A stretch of 64,000 bases of DNA from Anaerolineaceae bacterium (lineage in GTDB: Bacteria > Chloroflexota > Anaerolineae > Anaerolineales > Anaerolineaceae). Shown here piece by piece: positions 16,853 to 26,200 of this stretch (positions are counted from its first letter, which is position 1; each line of letters begins with the position of its first letter). The notes under the pieces are model-generated. The model was not told the DNA's origin and made no database searches. It saw nothing but the letters and a program-made list of their open reading frames with translations. The stretch is taken from NCBI GenBank assembly GCA_017417055.1, contig JAFPZX010000072.1, positions 41,854-105,853 of the forward strand, given 5' to 3'. The position numbers were made by a program, and so were the translations under genes.

Positions 16853-17440
16853 TTATATCATCAGATATTCCCGGCTGCTCATGACTTTTGTGTGGACCGG
16901 GGAAAAAGCCTCAGCTAAAGTCCGGATGATTTTTTCATTTTCGTCACTGAACCCGGAAATACAGTCATACAGATAAATCACTTCATATCCAAGATCAATG
17001 GCATCCAGCATGGTCGCCAACACGCAGCATTCCGCCACCACACCGGTCAGGACCACCCGCTTTTTCCCTTCAAGTCTGACTTGCAAAGCTGGGCTTTTCA
17101 GGGAAGAATAGGTGTCCTTGGTGATGAGATTCCCCTCATTGACGATTTGTTTGATCGTGTCGGGAAAATCACTGAGGAACGGGTCCGCATTGATTTCAGC
17201 GTACTCTTCGTTGTATTGTTTCCAGCGGCCCACCGGATCCGCCGGCGGCAGATACTGGGTCAGGACATAATCAGGAGCGTCCGGGGACCGGATGATGCGC
17301 AGCGTGTTTTCAATGGCCTGCTCTATCGTCGGACAGGCCCAGGGCTGCCCAGGCAGATAGACATTCTGGAAATCAACAAGGATCAGCAGGTCTTCACTTT
17401 TGTTTGTCTTATTTGTGTATATAGGGTTGGTTTCTGTCAT
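16853..17440 (-). CDS. Isochorismatase-family hydrolase, 195 aa
   Basis: The cysteine-hydrolase fold is clear. The triad is visible as Asp23 (LVDFQN), Lys108 (ITKDTYSS) and Cys139 in 'TGVVAECCVLATMLDA', preceded by the usual cis-peptide Val-Val. Length is typical of nicotinamidase/isochorismatase-type amidohydrolases. Zinc-ligand His residues of true nicotinamidases (DxHxxxH) are not evident, so nicotinamide is not a safe substrate call. The ribosome site is weak (AGG, 7 bases). It follows the nucleoside phosphorylase gene by 37 bases on the same strand, which suggests a nucleoside or pyridine-type salvage operon. Confidence 0.85.
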   Translation of the reverse strand: MTETNPIYTNKTNKSEDLLILVDFQNVYLPGQPWACPTIEQAIENTLRIIRSPDAPDYVLTQYLPPADPVGRWKQYNEEYAEINADPFLSDFPDTIKQIVNEGNLITKDTYSSLKSPALQVRLEGKKRVVLTGVVAECCVLATMLDAIDLGYEVIYLYDCISGFSDENEKIIRTLAEAFSPVHTKVMSSREYLMI

Positions 17441-17477
17441 AATAAACCTGTTTTCTGCCGGTCCCGCATGTGCTTTA

Positions 17478-18209
17478 TTACAGATCGGACTTCACCGCGG
17501 TGAGCAGGGCCAGCCTGATCAAATCGTCAACCGAGCGCTTCGGATCATTTTCCGGCGCGTCGGAGAAATGCTCAACGCCCTCTTCATCGACGGTAATGTT
17601 CAAAACAATGCCAATAGCCATCAGCGCCTTGGCGCCAAATTCTGCCGCCGCGGTATACAGAGCGGTTCCTTCCATCTCGGAGGCCAAAATTCCGTACTGT
17701 TGCCAGATTTTTGATTTATAGGTCTCGTCCCGATAGATCCTGTCATTGCAGATGACATTGCCGACATAGGTCTTGAGCGCCATCTGCTTTGCAATTTCAT
17801 TTGCCGTGCACAGCAGACCAAAATCCGCGATGGGAGCAAAGTATCCGTTGAATCTGTCATTATTGATATTGGATGTCGTCGAGGTAGCCTGAGCAAGGAC
17901 GATATCGAACTTTTTCATCCCGGGAAGATATCCGCCGGATGTACCGGCTCTGACAGCAATTTTCACGCCGTAATCCCGGAACAATTCCGTGGAATAGATA
18001 AGCATGGAAGGGTTACCCATCCCGACGGCCATAACAGATACACGAATGTCGTTATAATTTCCTGTATAACAAAAAGCTGCCCGTTTTTCGTTGACACAAA
18101 CGGCTTCTTCAAGGCAGGTCTCGGCGATGTGTTTTGCCCGGAAGGGATCACCGACCAGGACGATCCGCTCGGCGATTTCGCCCGGTAAGGCATCAATATG
18201 CATGCTCAT
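17478..18209 (-). CDS. Nucleoside phosphorylase (PNP/UDP family), DeoD-like
   Basis: A 243-aa hexameric-type nucleoside phosphorylase. 'IVLVGDPFRAKHIAE' is the phosphate-loop region, 'GMGNPSMLIYSTEL' the ribose/phosphate site and 'EMEGTALYTAAAEFGAKAL' the ribose-binding Met/Glu. Overall spacing follows DeoD (purine) enzymes ('IADFGLLC', 'VGNVICNDRIY'). The usual 'SDH' segment with the catalytic Asp is absent. In its place is 'IVLNITVDEE', which looks more like the 'VIVNRTQQE' of uridine phosphorylase. Substrate preference is therefore open. The enzyme splits (deoxy)nucleosides with phosphate into base and (deoxy)ribose-1-phosphate. GGAG lies 11 bases before the ATG. Confidence 0.88.
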   Translation of the reverse strand: MSMHIDALPGEIAERIVLVGDPFRAKHIAETCLEEAVCVNEKRAAFCYTGNYNDIRVSVMAVGMGNPSMLIYSTELFRDYGVKIAVRAGTSGGYLPGMKKFDIVLAQATSTTSNINNDRFNGYFAPIADFGLLCTANEIAKQMALKTYVGNVICNDRIYRDETYKSKIWQQYGILASEMEGTALYTAAAEFGAKALMAIGIVLNITVDEEGVEHFSDAPENDPKRSVDDLIRLALLTAVKSDL

Positions 18210-18234
18210 CTATATGGACTCCTGTGTTGAGAGC

Positions 18235-18295
18235 AGCACACTGTGGTCTGCCTTTTTGCTGCCGCGCAGTCGGCACAAAAAGACTGCACAGTGTG
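18235..18295 (-). repeat. Nested hairpin element, family H3, copy 3 (T-rich stem)
   Basis: On the minus strand: GCAGTC, then stem TTTTTG / CAAAAA, inner stem GCCG / CGGC, then GGCAGACC, with outer CACACTG / CAGTGTG. It has the same frame as the copies at 5923 and 8226 but different stem bases that still pair. It lies just upstream of the nucleoside phosphorylase start. Confidence 0.8.
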
Positions 18296-18313
18296 ATTTA
18301 GAATTAGACTGAA

Positions 18314-18448
18314 TTAAGCCCGGTTGAATTTTTCCTTCGGCTTTTTGCAGCGAGGGCACTTCCAATCGTCCGGCAGGTCCTCAAAAGCCACACCGTCGTG
18401 TTCCGCGGGATCATAAACATACCCGGACAGTTCTTCCCTTTTTGACAT
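18314..18448 (-). CDS. Rubredoxin-like protein lacking the first Cys knuckle, 44 aa
   Basis: The middle and end match rubredoxin: '[20 protein letters not shown]' followed by '[13 protein letters not shown]'. Rubredoxins hold one iron with two CxxC knuckles. Here the second (CPRC) is present, while the first (normally YxCxxCGY) is replaced by 'REELSGY', and no upstream in-frame start recovers it. The reading frame is otherwise intact and starts at an ATG with no clear ribosome site. It may be a decaying gene, or a two-Cys protein with another metal or partner. The neighbours (nucleoside phosphorylase, winged-helix genes) give no functional link. Confidence 0.7.
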   Translation of the reverse strand: MSKREELSGYVYDPAEHDGVAFEDLPDDWKCPRCKKPKEKFNRA

Positions 18449-18478
18449 AAAAATAGTTTTTCGTAACTGTTCAATCCC

Positions 18479-18540
18479 GAGTCAAGTGACCTGTTTTCGT
18501 TGACTCAGATTTGAGTCAACAGAACAGGTCACTTGACTCA
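18479..18540. repeat. Long hairpin element, family H4, copy 1
   Basis: The arms GAGTCAAGTGACCTGTT and AACAGGTCACTTGACTC pair perfectly, with TTGACTC / GAGTCAA pairing inside. A related copy is at 39742. It sits between the rubredoxin-like gene and winged-helix gene 1. Confidence 0.85.
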
Positions 18541-18554
18541 CAAGTTACTTTTAA

Positions 18555-18737
18555 TTATTTTTCCGCCGGTTCCCACTTGCAGCGGACGGGGGAGACGATG
18601 CTGCCGTCTTTTTTCATCGCCGCAAAGGCTTTATCAACAGCTTTGCGGTCAAGACCTGTCAATTCTGCCACCTTACCGGCATTCAAAGGCTCACCGGCCT
18701 TACGCATCGCGTCGAGAATTAATTCTTTATCGTCCAT
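18555..18737 (-). CDS. Small winged-helix protein, copy A, 60 aa
   Basis: The whole protein is one winged-helix-type domain: 'KELILDAMRKAGEPLNAGKV' (helix 1-2), 'AELTGLDRKAVDKAFAAMKK' (helix-turn-helix) and 'DGSIVSPVRCKWEPAEK' (wing). It resembles small archaeal/bacterial MarR- or DprA-winged-helix-type domains. DNA binding is likely, but the target is unknown. AAAGGA precedes the ATG. The protein is identical to that encoded at 18991, while the DNA differs at a few synonymous sites. It has its own promoter (18776). Confidence 0.8.
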   Translation of the reverse strand: MDDKELILDAMRKAGEPLNAGKVAELTGLDRKAVDKAFAAMKKDGSIVSPVRCKWEPAEK

Positions 18738-18775
18738 TTTCGCTTTTTCCTTTCTACTCGCAGTGCATTTCGATG

Positions 18776-18804
18776 ATGATAAATAATTATATATAAAATT
18801 TCAA
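18776..18804 (-). promoter_or_regulatory. Promoter of winged-helix gene A
   Basis: On the minus strand TTGAAA (18799-18804), 17 bases, TATCAT (18776-18781). The same boxes recur exactly 436 bases further on for gene B. Confidence 0.7.
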
Positions 18805-18824
18805 GCAAAAATAAAATTCATACC

Positions 18825-18990
18825 GGGGACAGTCCCATAAAGGGACTGTCCCCATCGCAAGCATGCCGCACCTCAACAGAGGGGACAGTCCCCGATGAGT
18901 GTTTATCCTTACGAAACGAGAGGACAGTTCCCCTCGGCTGATGCCTTGGGTGAACCGTCCCCGAATCTCAATTTATCAGCGCTTTCCGGA
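18825..18990. repeat. H1 + H2 composite repeat between winged-helix genes
   Basis: It contains a GGGGACAGTCCC...GGGACTGTCCCC hairpin (18825-18853), a 27-base segment (18854-18880), GGGGACAGTCCCC (18881-18893) and an H2 unit ending AATCTCAATTTATCAGCG. The duplicate lies at 19261-19395, where the internal segment is inverted. Confidence 0.85.
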
Positions 18991-19173
18991 TTATTTCTCC
19001 GCCGGTTCCCACTTGCAGCGGACAGGAGAGACAATGCTGCCGTCTTTTTTCATAGCTGCAAAAGCTTTATCAACGGCTTTGCGGTCGAGACCTGTCAATT
19101 CTGCCACCTTACCGGCATTCAAAGGCTCCCCGGCTTTCCGCATCGCGTCGAGAATTAATTCTTTATCGTCCAT
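18991..19173 (-). CDS. Small winged-helix protein, copy B, 60 aa
   Basis: Same protein sequence as copy A, residue for residue. The gene lies 436 bases away in direct orientation and includes the same ribosome site. DNA differences (for example in the AAAGCTTTATC and GGCTTTCCGCATC regions) are silent, so the protein is under purifying selection or the duplication is recent with gene conversion. It is the first of the pair to be transcribed from its own promoter; gene A lies downstream behind repeats. Confidence 0.8.
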   Translation of the reverse strand: MDDKELILDAMRKAGEPLNAGKVAELTGLDRKAVDKAFAAMKKDGSIVSPVRCKWEPAEK

Positions 19174-19211
19174 TTTCGCTTTTTCCTTTCTACTCGCAGT
19201 GCATTTCGATG

Positions 19212-19240
19212 ATGATAAATAATTATATATAAAATTTCAA
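19212..19240 (-). promoter_or_regulatory. Promoter of winged-helix gene B
   Basis: The same TTGAAA-17-TATCAT arrangement as at 18776, shifted by 436 bases. Confidence 0.7.
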
Positions 19241-19260
19241 GAAAAAATAAAATTCATATC

Positions 19261-19395
19261 GGGGACTGTCCCCTCTGTTGCGGCATGCTTGCGATGGGGA
19301 CAGTCCCCGATGAGTGTTTATCCTTACGAAACGAGAGGACAGTTCCCCGCGGCTTACGCCGCGGGTGAACCGTCCCCGAATCTCAATTTATCAGC
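19261..19395. repeat. H1 + H2 composite repeat, second copy with inverted core
   Basis: GGGGACTGTCCCC (19261-19273), a 22-base core (19274-19295), GGGGACAGTCCCC (19296-19308), then an H2 unit. The core equals the reverse complement of 18854-18880 minus 5 bases. The H2 end overlaps the stop region of the TetR gene. Confidence 0.88.
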
Positions 19396-19922
19396 GGTGC
19401 CGGGAGAGACTTTTCATAAATCTCAGCCAACTGCTCTGAGCTCACTTTATATTTTCCCAAAACCCATTCACAGGTCAGAAATACTGTTCCGGAACAATAA
19501 GCACGGATATACATGTCGGTAATTTCATCAATCGGCTGATCTCCGGCATTCTTCTGAATGAGGTTTTTCAGATGTCCATAGTTCAATTCTGTCATGTACC
19601 GGGCAAAAGAATCAAAACCGCCGGTATGCAAAAACAAATTGGCCATATAGTCTTTCCGCTGTTCATAGGCTTTCGCTCCGTCTGACAGCGTTTCCCGCCA
19701 TTGGTACCCATCCACACCGACCCGATCCATGATGGCAGCAGTCCGGACCGCTTCTTCCCAGGCAATGAGGTCATATTTATCCTTGAAGTGCCTGTAAAAC
19801 GTCGCTGTTGAGTAGCCGCAGTTTTCTGTGATGTTCCGCACTGTGATTTTGTCAATAGTCATGGTTTCAGCAAGTTCACGGAAGGATTCCGCCAGGATCT
19901 CTTTTGCAGTTTTTCTTTTCAT
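19383..19922 (-). CDS. TetR-family transcriptional regulator, 179 aa
   Basis: The N-terminal helix-turn-helix is clear: 'AKEILAESFRELAETMTIDK', 'ITVRNITENCGYSTATFYRH' and 'FKDKYDLIAWEE'. The C-terminal part is a helical ligand domain of the DhaS/TetR_C type ('DMYIRAYCSGTVFLTCEWVLG'). An ATG 24 bases further out (19946) is possible; the start MKRKT is chosen because the family domain begins there. The last residues (PAPLIN) are encoded by the end of the H2 repeat, so the natural C-terminus may have been altered by repeat insertion. No obvious divergent target gene is adjacent; the nearest upstream gene is the giant surface protein. Confidence 0.85.
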   Translation of the reverse strand: MKRKTAKEILAESFRELAETMTIDKITVRNITENCGYSTATFYRHFKDKYDLIAWEEAVRTAAIMDRVGVDGYQWRETLSDGAKAYEQRKDYMANLFLHTGGFDSFARYMTELNYGHLKNLIQKNAGDQPIDEITDMYIRAYCSGTVFLTCEWVLGKYKVSSEQLAEIYEKSLPAPLIN

Positions 19923-20023
19923 CTCGCCCGGTCCCCTCGTCAGCATTTTCCTGATTGATCAATATCAATTATACCGAATCTTTCCGGCTTTTTCTGAGAA
20001 TCACAAAGGGGAGCGGAGCACGT

Positions 20024-20180
20024 GCGGGGCGCAGCTCCTGCTCCGCATCAAAAATGAGCGCAGCTCGTACCGCACGGAGCAGGGTCTTTCGCTGGTACCC
20101 TGTGTCGCGAAGCCGACACTCGGTACCGGTCCCGTATGTGCTCCGGGCAAAACCGGTCCCGTCAATTTGGAGAACAGTCT
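20024..20180. other. Structured GC-rich spacer with nested inverted repeats
   Basis: Several interleaved inverted pairs are visible: GGAGCACGTGCGGG near 20035 with CCCGTATGTGCTCC near 20145, CCTGCTCCG with CGGAGCAGG, and GGTACC at both ends of a small stem with TGTCGCGAAGCCGACA. A diverged relative lies at 37394-37463. No reading frame with family features was found. Confidence 0.55.
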
Positions 20181-20206
20181 CCGTTACAAATCATAATCAC
20201 ATACGA

Positions 20207-20256
20207 CATCTTACGTCTTACGTCATCCGTCTCACGTCTTACGTCTCACGTACATC
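20207..20256. repeat. TTACGTC drifting repeats
   Basis: Six or so 7-base units (TTACGTC, TCACGTC, TCATCCG) end directly at the stop codon region of the giant gene. A comparable ATGACGC/ATGATGC run lies on its other side at 29440-29470. Confidence 0.7.
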
Positions 20257-20261
20257 TAACC

Positions 20262-23200
20262 TTACGGCTGAGCCCAGTCATAGCCGTATCTGATCTTATT
20301 CTTATCATAGATATACGGCAGTTCCTTGTGGAAGCAGCGCTCATAACCGGAGCAAAGTTCGTCACTGCCAAGCCAGCGCATGCAGATTTCGTAGGTGTGG
20401 AATATCAGGTACTCCTTCTTTCCCCACGGATCCATCTTATACGCGCCGATCTCATCTTCCGGCAGCGGGAACACATAGACTTCATCAAACGGCACATAAT
20501 ATTTGTCAGTCCAGATCAGGTTGATCGTGATTCCGCCTTCATTGTTGATCCAGGCATTATAAGTCAGCAGATACTTGTTATCGTCCTTACCCGCACTGGA
20601 AACCAATTTCGGCAATCCTTCCACGAGCACTTCGTACAAGGCACTGGAGATATCCGGTACCTCATTGGCAAACGTGACTGTCGTCTTGATCTGGAATTCT
20701 CCCGGATGCACCGTAATACCGTCATTGAATTTACCGCTCGTCTCATGGAGCACACTCATCAGGATGACCGTTGGATCCATGTGTGTCGTGCTGATATCCT
20801 TCGGAGCGCCCTTTGAGCCATTGCCCATGATGTTATTGATGGTCACATCCATAACAAACGGATTTTCGATGGCCTCAAAGACCGCTTGAATCTCGACATC
20901 CGAATGCATAATGACGAATTTGTTGTCATTCACGGTCACCTCGCCTTTGATCACTTCCCATCTCACAAACTGGCAGTTAACATTCGGCGTGGCAAACAGG
21001 GTCACTTCCGTCCCCGTCGGACCTTCAGACGGGATCGCATAAGCCGTACCGTTTTCATCGGAGGTCACCAGAACATGATAGATATTCGTCTCTGAGGTAA
21101 AGCGGGCCGTATAGGTCACATCAGCGGTCACCGCAGGCAGCGGATCCGACGGACCATAATCCACCATCCCGTCAGTCCAGCCCGCGAAGGTATAAACCAG
21201 CCCATCCGCGTCTTCCCGGGTCGGTGTCTCCCCGTCATAGCTCGGTCTTGTACCGTAAGGAACATTTTCATCGGTTTCCAGCTCGACAAAATTCCAGTTC
21301 AGCCACGTCACCGTGAAGGCAAGCATTTCCGAAGTGAACCGGGCGGTATAAGTCACGTCGCCGGTCACCGCAGGCAGCGAATCCGACAGACCATAATCCG
21401 TTGTTCCGTCAGTCCAGCCGATAAAGGTATAAACGACCCCGGACTCACCTTCTTTGACCGGTGTTTTCCCGGTATAGACAGGGATCTCACCGTAATCCCA
21501 CATCACAGACTCCAGTTCCGTGCCGTCTTCATTCACAAAGCGGACCGTGTACTGCCGCAGGAAGGCTTTGTAGGTGGCGGTATAAACCGCATCCGCTGTC
21601 ACGTCGGCAATGTCCGGAGCCCATCCGGCAAAGATATAGTCATACTGCGCCGTCGAAGGTTTCATCGGATCGTCCGGCTCCGCGATATCAGCAGCAAGAG
21701 TGCCGTAAGGATATTCCACAGCCTCTTTCAGAACCGTACCGTCTTCATCCACAAACGTGACCGTGTAAAGATTTTCCGCCTGCGAATATGTCGCGATATA
21801 GAAGGTATCTCCCGTCACGGCAGTGATCGCTGGATCCCAGCCCGCAAAATGATAACTGTGAGAAACATCCGCGGGTTTGGCCGGCACTTCTCCGTGATAA
21901 ACGGGCATTGCGCCGTAATCCCATAACCCGGACTGCAATTCCGTGTAGTCCTCATTCAGGAAAGTGACGGTGTACTGCCGCAGCACAGCCGTATAAGCGG
22001 CGGTATAAACCGCGTCCTCTGAGACGTCGGCAATGGACGGCGTCCAGCCCGCGAAGATATAGTCATATTGTACCGTCGAGGCTTTGACCGGATCGTCCGG
22101 CGTCACGATATCGGCGGCTTGGGTCCCATAAGGATATTCCGCGGCTTCCTTCAGAACAGTGCCGTCCTCATTCAGGAAAGTGACGGTATATTGCCGCAGC
22201 ACAGCCGTATATGTGGCTGTATATACCGCGTCCGCTGTCACGTCGGCAATGGACGGCGTCCAGCCGGCAAAGATATAGTCATACTGCGCCGTCGAAGGTT
22301 TCACCGGATCGTCCGGCTCCGCGATATCAGCGGCCTTGGTGCCGTAGGGATATTCCACAGCCTCTTTCAGAACCGTACCGTCTTCATCCACGAAGGTGAC
22401 GGTGTAAAGATTTTCCGTCTGCGAATACACCGCGGTATAGACGGCATCTCCCGTCACTGACACGATCTCGGGATCCCAGCCCGCAAAGTGATAGCTGTGG
22501 GAAACATCCGCCGGTTTGGCCGGCACTTCTCCGTGATAAACGGGCATTGCACCGTAATCCAATAACCCGGACTGCAGTACCGTGTTGTCCTCGTTCACAA
22601 AAGTGATGGTGTACCGACGCAGCGCGGCAGAATAAGCGGCGGTATAAACCGCATCCGCTGTCACGTCGGCAATAGCCGGATCCCAGCCCGTGAAGGTATA
22701 TTCATACTGTGCCGTGGAAGGCTTCACCGGATCATCCGGTTTCGCGATGTTGACGGCTTTGGTGCCGTAAGGATATTGCGTGGCTTCCTTCAGGACAGTA
22801 CCGTCTTCATCCACGAAGGTGACGGTGTAAAGATTTTCCGTCTGCGAATACGCCGCGGTATAGGTAGCATCTCCCGTCACAGCCGTGATCGCGGGATTCC
22901 ACCCCGTAAAGTGATAGCTGTAAGAAGCATCCGCGGGTTTGGTCGGCACCTCTCCATGATAAACAGGCGTTGCACCGTAATTCCACAGCCCGGACTGAAG
23001 CGTACTGCCATCAATGTTCACGAAGCGTACAGTATACTGCCGCAGCACAGCGGTATAGGCGGCGGTATAAACCGCGTCATCTGTCACATCGGCAATGTCC
23101 GGACTCCATCCGGCAAAGATATAGTCATCCTTTAGCGTTGAGGCTTTGACCGGATCGTCCGGCTTCACGATATCGGCAGCAAGAGTGCCGTAAGGATATT

Positions 23201-26200
23201 CCTCGGCAGCCTTCAGGACCGTGCCGTCTTCATCCACGAAAGTGACCGTGTAAAGATTTTCCGTCTGCGAATACGCCGCGGTATAGGTGGCATCACCCGT
23301 CACGGCAGTGATCGCCGGATCCCAGCCCGCAAAGTGATAAGTGTGAGAAACATCCGCGGGCTTGGAAGGGGTAATCCCGTGATAAACAGGTGTTGCACCG
23401 TAATCCCAGAGCCCGGACTGCAGCACCGTGTTATCCTCATTCAGGAAAGTGATGGTGTATTGCCGCAGCACAGCCGTATAAGCGGCGGTATAAACCGCGT
23501 CTTCTGTCACGTCGGCAATAGCCGGATCCCAGCCCGCGAAGGTATAGTCATATTGCGCCGTCGAGGCTTTGACCGGATCGTCCGGCTTCACGATATCGGC
23601 GGCTTTCGTGCCGTAAGGATACTCCGTGGCCTCTTTCAGGACCGTGCCGTCTTCATCCACAAAGGTGACCTTATATAGATTTTCCGTCTGCGAATACGCC
23701 GCGGTATAGACGGTATTTCTCGTCACCGGCGTGATAGCGGGGCTCCATCCCGCAAAGTGATAGCTGTGGGAAACATCCGCGCGTTTGGTGGGCACTTCCC
23801 CGTGATAAACGGGCGTGACACCGTAATTCCAAAGCCCGGACTGAAGCGTTGTCCCGTCATCATTGATAAAACGGACGGTGTATTGCCGCAGCACAGCAGT
23901 ATAGGTGGCCCGATACGTGGCATCCCCGGTCACGTCGACAATGTCCGGCGTCCACCCGGCAAAGGTATAGTCATACTGTGCCGTCGAGGCTTTGACCGGA
24001 TCGTCCGGCTCCGCGATATCGGCGGCCTTGGTGCCGTAGGGATATTCTTCTGTCTCTTTCAGAACCGTGCCGTCTTCATCCACGAAGGTGATCTTATAAA
24101 GATTTTCCGTCTGCGAATACACCGCGGTATAAACGGCATCTCCCGTCACTGTCACAATCTCAGGATCCCAGCCCGCAAAGTGATAGCTGTGGGAAACATC
24201 CGCGGGTTTGGTGGGGACTTCTCCGTGATAAACGGGCATTGCGCCGTAATCCCAGAGCCCGGACTGCAGTTCCGTGTGGTCCTCATTCACGAAGCGGACC
24301 GTGTACTGCCGCAGCACAGCATTATAGGTCGCCCGATAGGTAACATCCCCGGTCACGTCAGTGATTGCCGGGGTCCACCCCGCAAAGGTATAGTCATATT
24401 GCGCCGTCGAGGTTTTGACCGGATCGTCCGGCTCCGCAATATCGGCGGCTTTCGTGCCGTAAGGATACTCCGTGGCCTCTTTCAGGACCGTGCCGTCTTC
24501 ATCCACAAAGGTGACCGTGTAAAGATTTTCCGTCTGCGAATACGCCGCGGTATAGGTGGCATCACCCGTTACTGTCACAATCTCGGGATCCCAGCCCGCA
24601 AAGTGATAAGTGTGAGAAACGTCCGCGGGCTTGGTGGGCACATCCCCATGATAAACGGGGGTTGCGCCGTAATCCCAGAGCCCGGATTGCAGTTCTGTGT
24701 TGTCCTCATTCACGAAGCGGACCGTGTACTGCCGCAGCACAGCATCATAGCTTGCCCGATACACGGCATTCCCGGTTACATTCGCGAATGTCGGCGTCCA
24801 GCCGGCGAAGGTATAGTGATACTGTGCGTCAGAGGTCTTCTCCGGATCCTGCGGACGGACGATATCCGCGGCAAGCGTACCGTAGGGATAAAGATCCCGC
24901 CCCAGCTCCGTACCATCATCATCCAGGAAAGTGACGGTGTACTGCCGCAGCACAGCATCATAGGTGGCCCGATACGTGGCATCCCCGGTCACCTCTGCGA
25001 TCGCCGGTGTCCAGCCCGCGAAGCTGTACGTGTACTGTGCGTCAGAGGTTTTCGTCGGATTGGCAGGCTGGGCGATATCCGCGGCAGGTGTGCCATAGGC
25101 GTAGCGGTCGGATTGCAGCTCCGTACCGTCCTCATCCACAAAGGTCACAAGATAAGTATTGACCGTCTGATCATACTTCGCTTTATAGGTGGCGTCCCCG
25201 GTCACCGTCATGACTGCGGGATCCCAGCCGGCAAAGGTATAGCTGTGGCTCACGTCAGCGGGCTTTTCCGGCAGCGTCCCGGTGTAATGCGGGGTGGCGC
25301 CATAGTCCCATGTACCGCTTTCCAGTACCGAGTTGTCCTCATTCACGAAGGTGACCGTGTACTGCCGCAGAACGGGTGTATAGGATGCCCGATACTCAGC
25401 ATTCCCGGTCACAGCCGCGATATCCGGCGTCCAGCCGGCAAATCTATAGTCATACTGTGCGGTGGAAGTTTTGGTCGGGTCAGCAGGCAGGGCGATATCC
25501 GCGGCGGGCGTGCCGTAGTGGTAGCTCGCGGTCTGCAGCTCCGTGCCGTCCTCGTCCACAAATCTCACAGTATAATTATTGAGTTCCGAGGTATAGGTGG
25601 CTTTATAGGTGGCGTCCCCGGTCACCGTCGTGATGTGCGGACTCCAGCCGGCAAAGGTATAGCTGTGGCTCACGTCCGCGGGCTTTTCCGGCAGTGTTCC
25701 GGTGTAATGCGGCGTGCTGCCATATGCCCATTTTTCGCTCTCCAGTACCGAGTCGTCCTCGTTCACGAAGGTAATTGTGTAAAGTCTCACATTTTCCACC
25801 AGAAGGATGATGTTGTTCCCCTCCATGGTGTAGTCCGCGGTCGTGAGGTCAGGGTCGATGCTGACATCGGCATCCAGCACAAAGACCGCGTCATCCGCCG
25901 CGTTATAGGAGGCTGAAGGCGCGGCGGCTTCATGGAGGGTATACTCCTCACCGGTGGCAAGGCCGCTGAATTCTCTGTCATCTGTCCCGGAGGAAGTCCA
26001 GGAAACAGTGCCATCCTGAGTGTTCAGCAATTGCAGCTGCGCATCCGCGAGGCGCGCACCGCTCTGGCTGTCCGTCTTGCGCACATAGACCTTTGTCGGT
26101 TCATTTTCAAGGAAGATGATGCCGTCGATGAGTTTGACAGTGGTATCGGCGGAAAAGAGATCGATAAACCCGTATTCGTCGAGCACAAAGGTCTTGTCCT

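Noticed and set aside
22068-25916. Long plus-strand frames, including 719 codons at 23757-25916
   Set aside because: Antisense to the InlB-like repeats; periodicity and 'GVLPQHS' style repeats mirror the opposite strand and no start signal exists.
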